From positions 1-58,565 of the forward strand of contig NZ_JAMTDQ010000098.1 in assembly GCF_023806635.1 (NCBI RefSeq): a stretch of DNA of 58,565 bases, given 5' to 3'. Positions 34,272 to 43,012 of the stretch are shown piece by piece; position 1 is the stretch's first letter, and the number at the start of each line of letters is the position of its first letter. Origin of the DNA: Accumulibacter sp. (GTDB lineage Bacteria; Pseudomonadota; Gammaproteobacteria; Burkholderiales; Rhodocyclaceae). A program made the translations under genes and the position numbers. The notes beneath the pieces were generated by a model. That model did no database searches, was not told the DNA's origin, and saw only the letters and a list, made by a program, of their open reading frames with translations.

Positions 34272-35303
34272 TCAGCCGAGGCGGGCCAGCAGCTCTGCCT
34301 TCTTGGCGTCAAACTCGGCCTGCGACAGGATGCCCTTCGCCACCAGTCCGTGCAGCTTCTCCAGCGTTGCAACCACTTCGTCGGCGTTGCCTGCAGCCAC
34401 CGGCACCGCTGCCGACGCTGCCGCCGGTGTGGTGCCGGAGCCGGTGGCCTGCGCCATTGCTGCAGTCATCGTCTGACCAATGCCAAGGCCGGCGCCCAGC
34501 CCGGCACCGATCCCGGCGATGCCGCCTTCGTTCTGGGCCGCCAGGGGAATGCTCGTCGCCACCTGGTATTGCGTGTAGCGGCCAAGATCGCCGATCATGT
34601 TCATGCCGATCCGCGTATCGAGGATCTTCTGCAGTTCTTCGGGCAGCGAGACGTTCTGGACGACAAAACTGTCGAGCGCCAGACCGTAGCGTTCAAATAC
34701 GGTCTCGAGCTTGCTCTTCAGCTGCCTGCCCAGCTCATCCTGGTTCGCCGCCATGTCGATGAAAGGAACCCCGGACTCGCCGAAAAGGTCGGTCATCGAG
34801 CTGATGACGAGGTTGCGCAGCTGGCCATCGAGGTCGGCAACGGAGTACTGCTCGCGCGTCCCCGAGATTTCACTGTGGAACCTGCGTGCATCGACAAGCC
34901 TGTACGAGTAGATGCCGAAGGCGCGCATGCGCACCATCCCGAAGTCCTTGTCGCGGATGGTGATCGGATTCGGCGTCCCCCACTTGCAGTCGAGCTGCAA
35001 ACGGGTCGAGAAGAAATAGACGTCCGACTTGAAGGGTGACTCGAAAAGCTTGTCCCAGTTCTTGAGGTAGGTCAGCACCGGCAATGTGCGCGTCGTCAAT
35101 GTGTACAGGCCGGGACTGAACACGTCGGCGATCTGGCCTTCATTGACGAAAACGGCCATCTGCGATTCGCGGACCGTCAACTGCGCGCCATATTGGATCT
35201 CCAGGTCCTGCATCGGGTAACGCATGGCGAGCACTCCGTCACCCTCCTCGGTCCATTGAATGACATCGACGAACTGCTTCCTGATGAAATCCATGAGTGC
35301 CAT
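34272..35303 (-). CDS. SPFH/virion-core-like membrane-associated protein with C-terminal SHOCT-like motif
   Basis: 343 aa, start MALMDFIRKQ (GGGAG upstream). Residues about 10-240 form an SPFH-like/YdjI-type domain (VIQWTEEGDGVLAMRYPMQD LEIQYGAQLTVRESQMAVFV, RTLPVLTYLKNWDKLFESPF). After a Gly/Ala-rich stretch (GGIAGIGAGLGAGLGIG) comes a short SHOCT-like helix pair (LEKLHGLVAKGILSQAEFDA KKAELL). SPFH proteins form membrane-bound oligomers and scaffold stress-response complexes. It lies between the DUF350 and DUF4178 genes on the same strand, 41-54 bp apart. Confidence 0.82.
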   Translation of the reverse strand: MALMDFIRKQFVDVIQWTEEGDGVLAMRYPMQDLEIQYGAQLTVRESQMAVFVNEGQIADVFSPGLYTLTTRTLPVLTYLKNWDKLFESPFKSDVYFFSTRLQLDCKWGTPNPITIRDKDFGMVRMRAFGIYSYRLVDARRFHSEISGTREQYSVADLDGQLRNLVISSMTDLFGESGVPFIDMAANQDELGRQLKSKLETVFERYGLALDSFVVQNVSLPEELQKILDTRIGMNMIGDLGRYTQYQVATSIPLAAQNEGGIAGIGAGLGAGLGIGQTMTAAMAQATGSGTTPAAASAAVPVAAGNADEVVATLEKLHGLVAKGILSQAEFDAKKAELLARLG

Positions 35304-35357
35304 GGCAAGCTCCCGCAAACAAGTTGTGGCGGCAATGCGCCGCCAGGAAAGGATCCG

Positions 35358-35762
35358 TCAGTAGGTCATGCAGGCTGCGTTGATCAGACCGACGGTGAGC
35401 GATACCACCGCGAGAAGAACCGCCGGAGCCATCCTGCCGGCGGGGATGTCCTGCGTCAGCTGCGGTACGGCAAGGCGGATGGCCAGGTAGGCAAGAATCT
35501 GGATCACGCCGGCAATCGCGCCCCAGGCGGCGAGATCGAGGAGCGTATCGCTGTGTGCAATGACGTTGGCCACGGGCATGGCAAAACCGAGCAACGCGCC
35601 GGAGAGGCTCGTCGCAGCGGCCGTGTTGCCGGCGCGGATCAGTGCCAGCTCAGCGTACGGTGTCACGTTCAGATAGACCAGCAGGAACAGCGCCAGCAAG
35701 ACGATCGCCACGGAGAAGTAGGCGAGAAAGGCGGGCAGCATGCTCAGCAGATGGGTCGGCAT
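35358..35762 (-). CDS. DUF350 integral membrane protein (YjfL-like)
   Basis: 134 aa from the ATG at 35762 (GAGAGGAG upstream). Four hydrophobic segments are visible: PAFLAYFSVAIVLLALFLLV, AATSLSGALLGFAMPVANVI, LAAWGAIAGVIQILAYLAIR and APAVLLAVVSLTVGLINAAC. This is the DUF350/YjfL family pattern. The molecular role is unknown. First gene of the DUF350-SPFH-DUF4178-small protein group and 45 bp behind coaX. Confidence 0.85.
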   Translation of the reverse strand: MPTHLLSMLPAFLAYFSVAIVLLALFLLVYLNVTPYAELALIRAGNTAAATSLSGALLGFAMPVANVIAHSDTLLDLAAWGAIAGVIQILAYLAIRLAVPQLTQDIPAGRMAPAVLLAVVSLTVGLINAACMTY

Positions 35763-35807
35763 CAGGCTTCTCCTCTCTTCGCGCGTCAACGACGCCCGGC
35801 GGGTGGC

Positions 35808-36530
35808 TCACGGTGACTCGGCATAGCGCACCAGACCGCGCAGGATCAGATTCTCCACCAGCCGGAAGGGAATCCGCAGGTGGGCCGCCAGACGCTCCGC
35901 CCCGCCCCCGGTCAGCAGGCATTCCGCACCGGCCTCGCTGGCAATGGCGGCAAACATGCGTTCGACCGCGCCAAGCTGGGCCTGCAGACAGCCGCTGACG
36001 ATCGCGTCGCTGGTATTGCGGGGCGCGGCACGGAAGGCACCTGCTTCAGCGAACGGCAACTGCGCCGTGTTGCTCGCCAATGCGGCGCGCATCAGGTCGA
36101 AACCGGGGAGTATCAGCCCGCCACGAAAGACTCCGTCGGCATCGAGGAGGTCGACCGTCGTCGCCGTGCCGGCGCAGACGACCAGGCAGGCGTTCGCTGA
36201 CTGCGCACGAGCACCGATCAGGGCGGCCCAGCGATCCGCCCCGAGTTGTGCCGGCAAATCATAGGAATTGCGCACCCCACAGGCGGCTGCCGTCGGACGG
36301 AGAAAGGAAACCCGCGCCTGGCGTGCGGCGAGCAAGGACGAGATGCCTGCCGCGACCTCGGCGCCGGCGACATTGCAGACCACGACCTGTGCACCGGCTG
36401 GCCATTCATCGGCCGCCTCGGCCAGCCAGGCGATGTCGGAAGTCGCCAGAACGCCGCAGTCGAGCCAGCGCCCCCCCTCGTGAGTGGCCCATTTGATGCG
36501 GCTGTTGCCGGCGTCGATGGCGATGATCAT
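35808..36530 (-). CDS. coaX: Type III pantothenate kinase
   Basis: 240 aa from MIIAIDAGNSRIKWATHEGG, the phosphate-binding start of CoaX. Further motifs: LGADRWAALIGARAQ, CAGTATTVDLLDADGVFRGG LILPG and LLTGGGAE. It phosphorylates pantothenate, the first step of CoA synthesis, and is of the type that does not respond to CoA feedback. Its start overlaps the stop of birA (36527-36530), a common betaproteobacterial pair. Confidence 0.93.
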   Translation of the reverse strand: MIIAIDAGNSRIKWATHEGGRWLDCGVLATSDIAWLAEAADEWPAGAQVVVCNVAGAEVAAGISSLLAARQARVSFLRPTAAACGVRNSYDLPAQLGADRWAALIGARAQSANACLVVCAGTATTVDLLDADGVFRGGLILPGFDLMRAALASNTAQLPFAEAGAFRAAPRNTSDAIVSGCLQAQLGAVERMFAAIASEAGAECLLTGGGAERLAAHLRIPFRLVENLILRGLVRYAESP

Positions 36531-37333
36531 GCGACGCGCAGTGATAGATCGCCGGACAGGCAACGCTCGATACCGCTTGCCGTCTGCAGCAGCAACGCAC
36601 CATCCTCGTCTGCGCCAAGGCAGATGCCCTGACGATCGAGGCGATCGCCGTCCAGCAGGCGTACGGGCCGATCCTGCCACGCATGCTGCTGCTGCCAGTC
36701 GGCTCGCAGGACGGCGAAACCGTCGGCGTCAAAGTGGTCGAGAACCGCCGCCAGTTCGATCAGCAGCTCTGCCAGCAACCGGTGTCGCTCCGGCAGTGGC
36801 GACAGCGCCTGCGAAAGGGCCGCCGGCGGGTGGATGAACTCCTCCTCACCGATCGGCGGCATCTGCAGGTTGAGACCAATGCCGATCACCGCCAACACTC
36901 CCGCTGGCACGGATTCCAGTTCCACCAGGATGCCGCCAAGCTTGCCGCCATCGAGCAGGATGTCGTTGGGCCACTTCAGCCCGACACCAGTGGCACCAAT
37001 GCGCTGGAGCGCGCGCGCCACCGCCAAACCGACCGCCAGCGACAGACCGGCCAGCCGGGCAACGCCGCCGCTGAAACGCCAGAGCAAGGAGAAGGTCAGG
37101 CCGGCGGACGGCGACGACAGCCAGCTGCGGCCACGCCGGCCACGGCCCGCAGTCTGTTCGTCGGCAATCAGCACCGAACCCGATGGGGCACCCTGGCGAG
37201 CACGTTCGAGAAGCACGCTGCTGGTCGAACCGCATGCAGCCAGCGCCTCGACCGTGAAACGGCCACGCGCCTGACCCAGCAGCGGGAAAAGGCGTCCGGG
37301 ATCGATCTGACAAGCGGAAACGAACTGGGCCAT
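36527..37333 (-). CDS. birA: Biotin-protein ligase (no DNA-binding domain)
   Basis: 268 aa. Catalytic motifs TAGRGRRGRSWLSSPSAGLTFS, LKWPNDILLDGGKLGGILVE and the C-terminal domain ending ERCLSGDLSLRVA. It joins biotin to carboxyl carrier proteins. The sequence starts close to the ligase domain and lacks the helix-turn-helix found in E. coli BirA, so it should not act as a biotin repressor. Four-base overlap with coaX. Confidence 0.92.
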   Translation of the reverse strand: MAQFVSACQIDPGRLFPLLGQARGRFTVEALAACGSTSSVLLERARQGAPSGSVLIADEQTAGRGRRGRSWLSSPSAGLTFSLLWRFSGGVARLAGLSLAVGLAVARALQRIGATGVGLKWPNDILLDGGKLGGILVELESVPAGVLAVIGIGLNLQMPPIGEEEFIHPPAALSQALSPLPERHRLLAELLIELAAVLDHFDADGFAVLRADWQQQHAWQDRPVRLLDGDRLDRQGICLGADEDGALLLQTASGIERCLSGDLSLRVA

Positions 37334-37384
37334 CGTTGGGCAATCCGAAGCGACGTCGGCAATTATCGCCGATTATTCCGCTCT

Positions 37385-38803
37385 TCAGCTTTCCCTGTCG
37401 TCGATTGAGCCGCCGCTGCTGATTCCCAGTTCCTGAATCTTGCGGGTGATCGTGTTGCGCCCGATGCCGAGCGCCTGTGCGGCCTCAATCCGCCGTCCGC
37501 CGGTATGCGCCAGAGCCCGGTTGATGAGAACCCGCTCGAAGGCTTGCGACAGCCTGGCATGAACCTGTCCGGGATCACCAGCCAGGCAGCGGTCCACCGC
37601 TTGGCCGAGCACAGCCTCCCAGTCGTCGCTGGCTGCCGACGGCGACGACTCCCGCAGTTCGGGCGGCAGGTCCGCGACGTCGACCAGTTGCCCCGGAGCC
37701 ATCACGGTCAGCCAATGGCAAAGGTTCTCGAGCTGCCGCACGTTGCCGGCAAAGTCGAGCCCGCTGAGATGCTTCAGCGCAGCCTCGGAGAAGCGCTTGC
37801 CCTCGACGCCCAGTTCGCGGGCGCTCTTCTGCAGGAAGTGGCGAGCGAGAATCGGGATGTCCTCGCGGCGCTCACGCAGGCTGGGGAGTCTGACCCGGAT
37901 GACGTTGAGGCGATGGAAGAGGTCTTCGCGGAACAAGCCCTGCCGGACACGCGCCTCGAGATCCTGATGCGTCGCCGCGATGATCCGCACCCGCGTCTTG
38001 AGGGGCGAATGACCACCGACGCGATAGTAGTGACCATCGGACAAGACACGCAGCAGCCTGGTCTGCAGCTCTGCCGGCATGTCACCGATCTCGTCCAGAA
38101 ACAGGGTGCCGCCCTCGGCCTGTTCGAAGCGCCCCTGACGCTGCCCGGCGGCGCCGGTGAAAGCGCCGCGCTCATGACCGAAGAGCTCCGACTCCAGTAG
38201 GTCGCGCGGGATTGCTGCGGTGTTGATGGCAATGAACGGCTTGTCCGCGCGCTGACTGTGGCGATGCACCGCTCGCGCGACGAGTTCCTTGCCGGAACCC
38301 GATTCGCCAGTGATCAGGACAGTGGCGCTCGACTGGCTCAGGCGGCCGATGGCACGAAAGACCTCCTGCATCGCCGGCGCCTGCCCCAGGATCTCGGGCG
38401 TCAGTCCGATGTCGTTCGGCGCACCAGTCTGGTGCAGACTTTCACTGATCGCGCGCCGGATCAGCTCAAGCGCCTGATCGACGTCGAAAGGTTTCGGCAG
38501 GTACTCGAAGGCGCCGCCCTGAAATGCCGACACGGCGCTGTCGAGGTCGGAGTAGGCGGTCATGATGATGACCGGCAACGTCGGAAAGCGCTCCTTGGCG
38601 ATCTGCAGCAGCTCGAGCCCCGACTGTCCGGGCATGCGGATATCGGACACCAGCACCTGCGGCTGCTGTGCCCCCGCGTCGAGCCGCGCCAATGCCTCGC
38701 TCGCGGAAGCGAAGCTGCAGAACGGGATCTTCTCGCGCGCCAGCGTTTTCTCGAGAACCCAGCGTATCGACTTGTCATCATCAACGATCCACACCGCTTT
38801 CAT
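37385..38803 (-). CDS. ntrC: Nitrogen regulation response regulator NtrC
   Basis: 472 aa from [20 protein letters not shown] (GAGGA upstream; an ATG ten codons earlier at 38833 is possible). Receiver domain with phospho-acceptor Asp54 in [12 protein letters not shown]+ sigma-54 activator domain with Walker A GESGSGKE, the sigma-54 contact loop GAFTGA and Walker [15 protein letters not shown]-terminal Fis-type helix-turn-helix ([20 protein letters not shown]). It activates nitrogen-limitation promoters, including the glnA promoter at 42177-42302. It follows ntrB. Confidence 0.95.
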   Translation of the reverse strand: MKAVWIVDDDKSIRWVLEKTLAREKIPFCSFASASEALARLDAGAQQPQVLVSDIRMPGQSGLELLQIAKERFPTLPVIIMTAYSDLDSAVSAFQGGAFEYLPKPFDVDQALELIRRAISESLHQTGAPNDIGLTPEILGQAPAMQEVFRAIGRLSQSSATVLITGESGSGKELVARAVHRHSQRADKPFIAINTAAIPRDLLESELFGHERGAFTGAAGQRQGRFEQAEGGTLFLDEIGDMPAELQTRLLRVLSDGHYYRVGGHSPLKTRVRIIAATHQDLEARVRQGLFREDLFHRLNVIRVRLPSLRERREDIPILARHFLQKSARELGVEGKRFSEAALKHLSGLDFAGNVRQLENLCHWLTVMAPGQLVDVADLPPELRESSPSAASDDWEAVLGQAVDRCLAGDPGQVHARLSQAFERVLINRALAHTGGRRIEAAQALGIGRNTITRKIQELGISSGGSIDDRES

Positions 38804-38874
38804 GGATTCCTCGGCCGGCCTGTCTGTTGTCATCAGAATGTCCTGATCCTTTAGCAAGAAACCTGCCAGGATGT

Positions 38875-39948
38875 TCAACCAAGCGGGAGACGGATCGTGA
38901 AACAGGTGTGGCCCGGCCGACTCTCGCACTCGATCGTCCCCTGGTGCTGCTGGACGAAGCTCTGCGCCAGCGTCAACCCGAGACCACTTCCCCCGGATCG
39001 GCCGGAAACCAGAGGGTAGAACATGCGCTCGCGAATCTCCTCGGCGATTCCCGGGCCGTCGTCGATCACGTGCACCTCGAGCGCCAGCCGATGGCGCCGC
39101 TTGAACAACGTCACCTGCCGCGCTGCACGCGTGCGCAGCGTGATCTGGCCTGGCCCCGATGGCCCGCGGCCAGTCTGCCGCGTAATCGCCTGGGCGGCAT
39201 TCCGGGCAATGTTCAGGAAGACCTGGATCAGCTGTTCCCGGTCGCCGACGAGTTCCGGCAGGCTGGTGTCGTAGTCCCTGCGCACCGCTAGGATGCTTGG
39301 GAACTCTGCCGTCAGCAAGCTGCGCACGCGTTCGAGAATCTCGTGGATGTTCACCGGGCCTGGCTGCATCGGCCGATGTGGCGACAGCAGCCGACGCATC
39401 AGTTCCTGCAGGCGGTCCGCTTCCTTGATGATCACCTGGGTGTATTCATGCAGCCCGGGATTGCCGAGCTCGCGCTCGAGCAACTGCGCGGCGCCACGGA
39501 TCCCTCCCAGTGGATTCTTGATCTCATGGACGAGGTTCCGGATCAGCTCACGACTGGCCTGCTGCTGCTCGACCAGGCGCTCCTCGCGCGTCGCCCGGAG
39601 TTGCTGGTCGATCGGCCAGAGCTCGATGAGCAGGCGAACGTTCGGCGCTTCGACGGGGTTCACCGCGCAGTTCAATTGCAGCATGTTGCCGCCAGCCAGA
39701 CGCAACTCGACATTCTGCCCGCTGTAGCTCCAGCCCTGGACGCACACGCTGTCGAGGGCCGCGAGCAGCTTCGGCGGACATTCCATCACGCCGTCCAGAC
39801 GACAGCCGAAGAAGACCTTCTGACTGATCTCGAGCAGGTTCTCGGCGGCCGGATTGAGATAGCGGATTTCCAGCTTCTCGTCGAGCAGGAGCACGGCCGA
39901 CGAAAGCAGGTCAAGGCCGCCGAATGGATTCGCTGGGTCGTCGGGCAT
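38875..39948 (-). CDS. ntrB: Nitrogen regulation sensor kinase NtrB
   Basis: 357 aa cytoplasmic histidine kinase. N-terminal PAS domain (LLSSAVLLLDEKLEIRYLNP AAENLLE). Dimerisation box with His141 in RNLVHEIKNPLGGIRGAAQL. ATP-binding motifs QVFLNIARNAAQAI (N box), VIDDGPGIAEEIRERMFYPL (G1/F) and GSGLGLTLAQSFVQQHQG (G2). It phosphorylates or dephosphorylates NtrC under PII control. Located between the DUF4124 gene and ntrC, the standard order in Rhodocyclales and Burkholderiales. Confidence 0.95.
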   Translation of the reverse strand: MPDDPANPFGGLDLLSSAVLLLDEKLEIRYLNPAAENLLEISQKVFFGCRLDGVMECPPKLLAALDSVCVQGWSYSGQNVELRLAGGNMLQLNCAVNPVEAPNVRLLIELWPIDQQLRATREERLVEQQQASRELIRNLVHEIKNPLGGIRGAAQLLERELGNPGLHEYTQVIIKEADRLQELMRRLLSPHRPMQPGPVNIHEILERVRSLLTAEFPSILAVRRDYDTSLPELVGDREQLIQVFLNIARNAAQAITRQTGRGPSGPGQITLRTRAARQVTLFKRRHRLALEVHVIDDGPGIAEEIRERMFYPLVSGRSGGSGLGLTLAQSFVQQHQGTIECESRPGHTCFTIRLPLG

Positions 39949-40024
39949 TGGCTGGCAGGATCGCGCTGGCGAACTGGTGAACGCCTGGCCAGGTCAGGCC
40001 CGCGTCTGGCCGTCGGCGCCGCGC

Positions 40025-40513
40025 TCAGCGCAGATTGGCGATCTCTTTCTGGATGGCCTCGACGTTGCGCTGGTGCAGCGCCACCTTGTCCTTGTAAGGT
40101 TGCAGCCGCTCCTGCACCTTGCCACCGCTGATTGCACCGCCCTGCATTCGCTCGCTGGGCAGGACGGTCCCTTCCTGCTGGGCCAGCTCCTGCTTGGCCT
40201 GCTCGAGATTCTTCTGCTCGGCGGCCAGCTCGGTGTCAAGGATACGTCGGCGATCGCCGTCACGTGATTTCTGCGTTTGCTCGTCGACCTTCGGGAAGTT
40301 GCCCGGGGTGGCCGTCCTGGCAGCAGGTTGTCGTGACGCCGGGGCAAGATTCACCGGATCCAGGACCAGCTTGCGGCAGCTCCTGGTCGGCACGTTCGAG
40401 TAGGTCGTATGGCCCTCTGCATCGACGCACTTGTAGATGTCCTGGGCTGTCGCCTGCATCCAGGTAGACAGCGACAGGGCAAGTGCGCAGAACAGGCGTG
40501 GCGGTCGTCTCAT
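40025..40513 (-). CDS. DUF4124 periplasmic protein
   Basis: 162 aa from ATG 40513 (AGGAGG upstream). Signal peptide RLFCALALSLSTWMQATAQ, then the DUF4124 motif DIYKCVDAEGHTTYSNVPTR. The rest is charged and coiled-coil-like (AEQKNLEQAKQELAQQEG, QRNVEAIQKEIANLR). A gene of this kind between glnA and ntrB is recurrent in betaproteobacteria. Function unknown; the tie to nitrogen control may only be positional. Confidence 0.82.
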   Translation of the reverse strand: MRRPPRLFCALALSLSTWMQATAQDIYKCVDAEGHTTYSNVPTRSCRKLVLDPVNLAPASRQPAARTATPGNFPKVDEQTQKSRDGDRRRILDTELAAEQKNLEQAKQELAQQEGTVLPSERMQGGAISGGKVQERLQPYKDKVALHQRNVEAIQKEIANLR

Positions 40514-40649
40514 CGTCTTCGAATTCCTCCTGGCGCCGGCGGAGCCGCGGACCGCAACGGGCCCTACGGCAGTCGGGGCGGTTCCACGGCTGTGACCATG
40601 GTGACCAATCGGCTGCAATACTAACGCGGAAGGAGGTCGATCGGTAGAC

Positions 40650-40682
40650 GTGCGAAGGACGGGCAACGCCCGTCCTTCGCAC
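40650..40682. terminator. Hairpin behind glnA
   Basis: GTGCGAAGGACGGGC and its exact complement around an AAC loop, 12 nt past the glnA stop. There is no T-run on the minus strand, so it may slow or partly stop transcription into the DUF4124-ntrBC genes or stabilise the glnA mRNA end. Confidence 0.6.
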
Positions 40683-40694
40683 ACGCACGCTGGC

Positions 40695-42110
40695 TCAGCA
40701 GCTGTAGTAGAGGTCGAACTCCACCGGGTGGGTGGTCATGCGAACCTTGTTGACCTCATCCATCTTCAGTTCGATGTAGGCATCGATCCAGTCGTCGGAG
40801 AACACACCGCCACGCGTCAGGAAGTCGCGATCCTTGTCGAGCGCCGCCAACGCCTCCTCGAGACTTGCGCAGACGGTCGGGATTTTTGCATCCTCTTCCG
40901 GCGGCAGGTCGTAGAGGTTCTTGTCGGCGGGATCGCCGGGATGAATACGGTTCTGGATGCCGTCGAGACCCGCCATCAACAGCGCCGAAAAGCACAGATA
41001 GGGATTGGCGATCGGATCCGGGAAGCGGGTTTCGATCCGCCGCGCCTTGTCGGAAGCCACGTGCGGCACGCGAATCGACGCCGAACGGTTCTTGGCCGAG
41101 TAGGCGAGCTTGACCGGCGCTTCGTAATGCGGCACCAGCCGCTTGTACGAATTCGTGCCCGGATTGGTGATGGCGTTGAGCGCCTTGGCGTGCTTGATGA
41201 TGCCACCGATATAGAACAGGGCGAGTTCCGACAGGCCGGCGTAACCATTGCCGGCAAAGAGGTTCTTGCCATCCTTCCAGATCGACTGGTGGACGTGCAT
41301 CCCCGAACCATTGTCACCGACGATCGGCTTCGGCATGAAGGTGGCCGTCTTGCCGTACTGATGCGCGACGTTATGCACGACATACTTCAGGATCTGCGTC
41401 CAGTCGGCACGCTTCACCAAAGTGTTGAACAGGGTGCCGATTTCGCACTGACCCGCGGTGGCAACCTCGTGGTGATGCACTTCGACCGGCACACCGATCG
41501 TTTCCAGCGTCAGGACCATTGCCGAGCGAATATCGTGCAGGCTGTCAACCGGCGGCACCGGGAAGTAGCCGCCCTTGACTCCCGGCCGGTGACCTGTGCC
41601 GCCCTCGCCCTCGGACTTTTCGCCGCTGGTCCAGGCCGCCTCCTGCGAGTAGATCTTCAGGTTGCAGCCGGACATGTCAACGTTCCAGGCAACCGAGTCA
41701 AAGATGAAGAACTCGGGCTCCGGCCCGAAGTATGCGGTATCGCCGATACCGCAGGATTTCAGGTAGGCCTCTGCCCGCTTGGCGATCGAGCGCGGATCGC
41801 GATCATAGCCACGACCGTCTGCCGGGTCGACAACGTCGCACGTGAGCACGACGGTCGTCTCGTCGAAGAACGGGTCGACGTAGGCGGTCGCCGGATCGGG
41901 CATCAGTTGCATGTCCGACGCCTGAATCCCCTTCCAGCCGGCGATCGACGAGCCATCGAAGGCATGGCCATTCTCGAATTTCTCTTCATCGAAGGCGCTG
42001 ACCGGAACGGTCACGTGCTGCTCCTTGCCGCGGGTATCCGTAAAGCGGAAGTCCACGAACTTCGCTTCATTGTCCTTCACCATCTTGATCACGTCTTGCG
42101 GGCTTGCCAT
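40695..42110 (-). CDS. glnA: Glutamine synthetase type I
   Basis: 471 aa from ATG 42110, with AGGAGG nine bases upstream. It condenses glutamate and ammonia with ATP as a dodecamer. Signature blocks: [20 protein letters not shown], the ATP site region [20 protein letters not shown] and the adenylylation site [10 protein letters not shown], so activity should be tuned by GlnE. It is transcribed from a sigma-54 promoter with NtrC boxes (42177-42302), linking it to ntrB/ntrC downstream. Confidence 0.97.
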   Translation of the reverse strand: MASPQDVIKMVKDNEAKFVDFRFTDTRGKEQHVTVPVSAFDEEKFENGHAFDGSSIAGWKGIQASDMQLMPDPATAYVDPFFDETTVVLTCDVVDPADGRGYDRDPRSIAKRAEAYLKSCGIGDTAYFGPEPEFFIFDSVAWNVDMSGCNLKIYSQEAAWTSGEKSEGEGGTGHRPGVKGGYFPVPPVDSLHDIRSAMVLTLETIGVPVEVHHHEVATAGQCEIGTLFNTLVKRADWTQILKYVVHNVAHQYGKTATFMPKPIVGDNGSGMHVHQSIWKDGKNLFAGNGYAGLSELALFYIGGIIKHAKALNAITNPGTNSYKRLVPHYEAPVKLAYSAKNRSASIRVPHVASDKARRIETRFPDPIANPYLCFSALLMAGLDGIQNRIHPGDPADKNLYDLPPEEDAKIPTVCASLEEALAALDKDRDFLTRGGVFSDDWIDAYIELKMDEVNKVRMTTHPVEFDLYYSC

Positions 42111-42176
42111 CAAAGGGCCTCCTGAACAGGTGCCGGGGTCAGCGGCGACAGTAGAAAATCGTTGCGCGAAGGAATT

Positions 42177-42193
42177 AGCACAAAACGTGCCAA
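42177..42193 (-). promoter_or_regulatory. Sigma-54 promoter of glnA
   Basis: On the minus strand it reads TTGGCACGTTTTGTGCT: the -24 GG and -12 GC are separated by exactly 10 nt as required. The predicted start lies near 42166, about 56 nt before the glnA ATG. Confidence 0.8.
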
Positions 42194-42255
42194 TCGATTC
42201 CCGACCGACGGATCATTGTGCCACAAGGTCTCGGAACACGATCAGGCATTTTGTG

Positions 42256-42302
42256 CGCACATCATTGGTGCAGGGCCTCAACTCTCGCACCATCCAGGTG
42301 CG
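42256..42302. promoter_or_regulatory. Two NtrC-binding sites upstream of glnA
   Basis: Site 1 CGCACATCATTGGTGCA (42256-42272, core GCAC-N6-GGTGC) and site 2 CGCACCATCCAGGTGCG (42286-42302). Their centres are 30 bp apart, about three helical turns, and lie roughly 98 and 128 bp upstream of the predicted start. This mirrors the enhancer layout of enterobacterial glnA. Confidence 0.8.
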
Positions 42303-42406
42303 CCCGCGCCACCCTACGGCCATCGTGCGGGGGCGCCGGGAACGATGCAAGTGATTTATACTCCGATCCTTGAAACATCTGCTCCAAGGAGGCCTCGACA
42401 GACACC

Positions 42407-42856
42407 ATGGGAAGACTGACCGACCTGCTGCAACTCGCCCACGAGCGCGGACAGGAACTCGGCCTGCCTTACGCCGGCGCCCTGACGCCTCGTGAAGCGT
42501 TCGAGGTCTGGCAACTGGCGCCCGGAGCCCGGTTGGTCGACGTGCGCACACGGGCCGAGTGGGATTGGGTGGGCAGAATTCCCGGCGCCATCGAGATCGA
42601 ATGGATGGGGTACCCGGAGAGCCGACCGAACTCGCACTTTCTCGCACAGCTCAAGCAACAGACCGATCGGGAAGCGCTGCTGCTGTTCATCTGCCGCAGC
42701 GGCGCGCGTTCGCACCACGCCGCCGCGCTCGCCACACAGGCCATGCAGCGCGAATGTTACAACGTGCTCGAAGGCTTCGAAGGGGATGTCGACGCCAGCG
42801 GCCAGCGCGGCAGGCTCGGTGGCTGGCGCCACGCGGGCCTGCCTTGGCGGAGCTGA
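42407..42856 (+). CDS. Rhodanese-like domain protein
   Basis: 149 aa single rhodanese domain. Residues LVDVRTRAEWDWVGRIPGAI carry the CDC25-like fold, and the active-site loop FICRSGARSHHAA places the catalytic Cys at 96. It likely moves sulfane sulfur or acts in a redox reaction. There is no signal peptide, so it is cytoplasmic. Transcribed divergently from glnA across the NtrC sites; AAGGAGG lies 14 nt before the ATG, rather far. Specific substrate unknown. Confidence 0.85.
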   Translation: MGRLTDLLQLAHERGQELGLPYAGALTPREAFEVWQLAPGARLVDVRTRAEWDWVGRIPGAIEIEWMGYPESRPNSHFLAQLKQQTDREALLLFICRSGARSHHAAALATQAMQRECYNVLEGFEGDVDASGQRGRLGGWRHAGLPWRS

Positions 42857-43012
42857 GAGCGCGTGCAACGGAAAATCGCCAGCCGACCACAGGGCGCGGA
42901 GCGGAAGCTAGCGATGCTGCAGGCTGGCGGAGCACCGGTTTGATGCATCGGCCCCGAAAGCCGATCGCTTCGTCCAGCAGGGCCTTCACCCACATCGACT
43001 CGACCACCAGCC

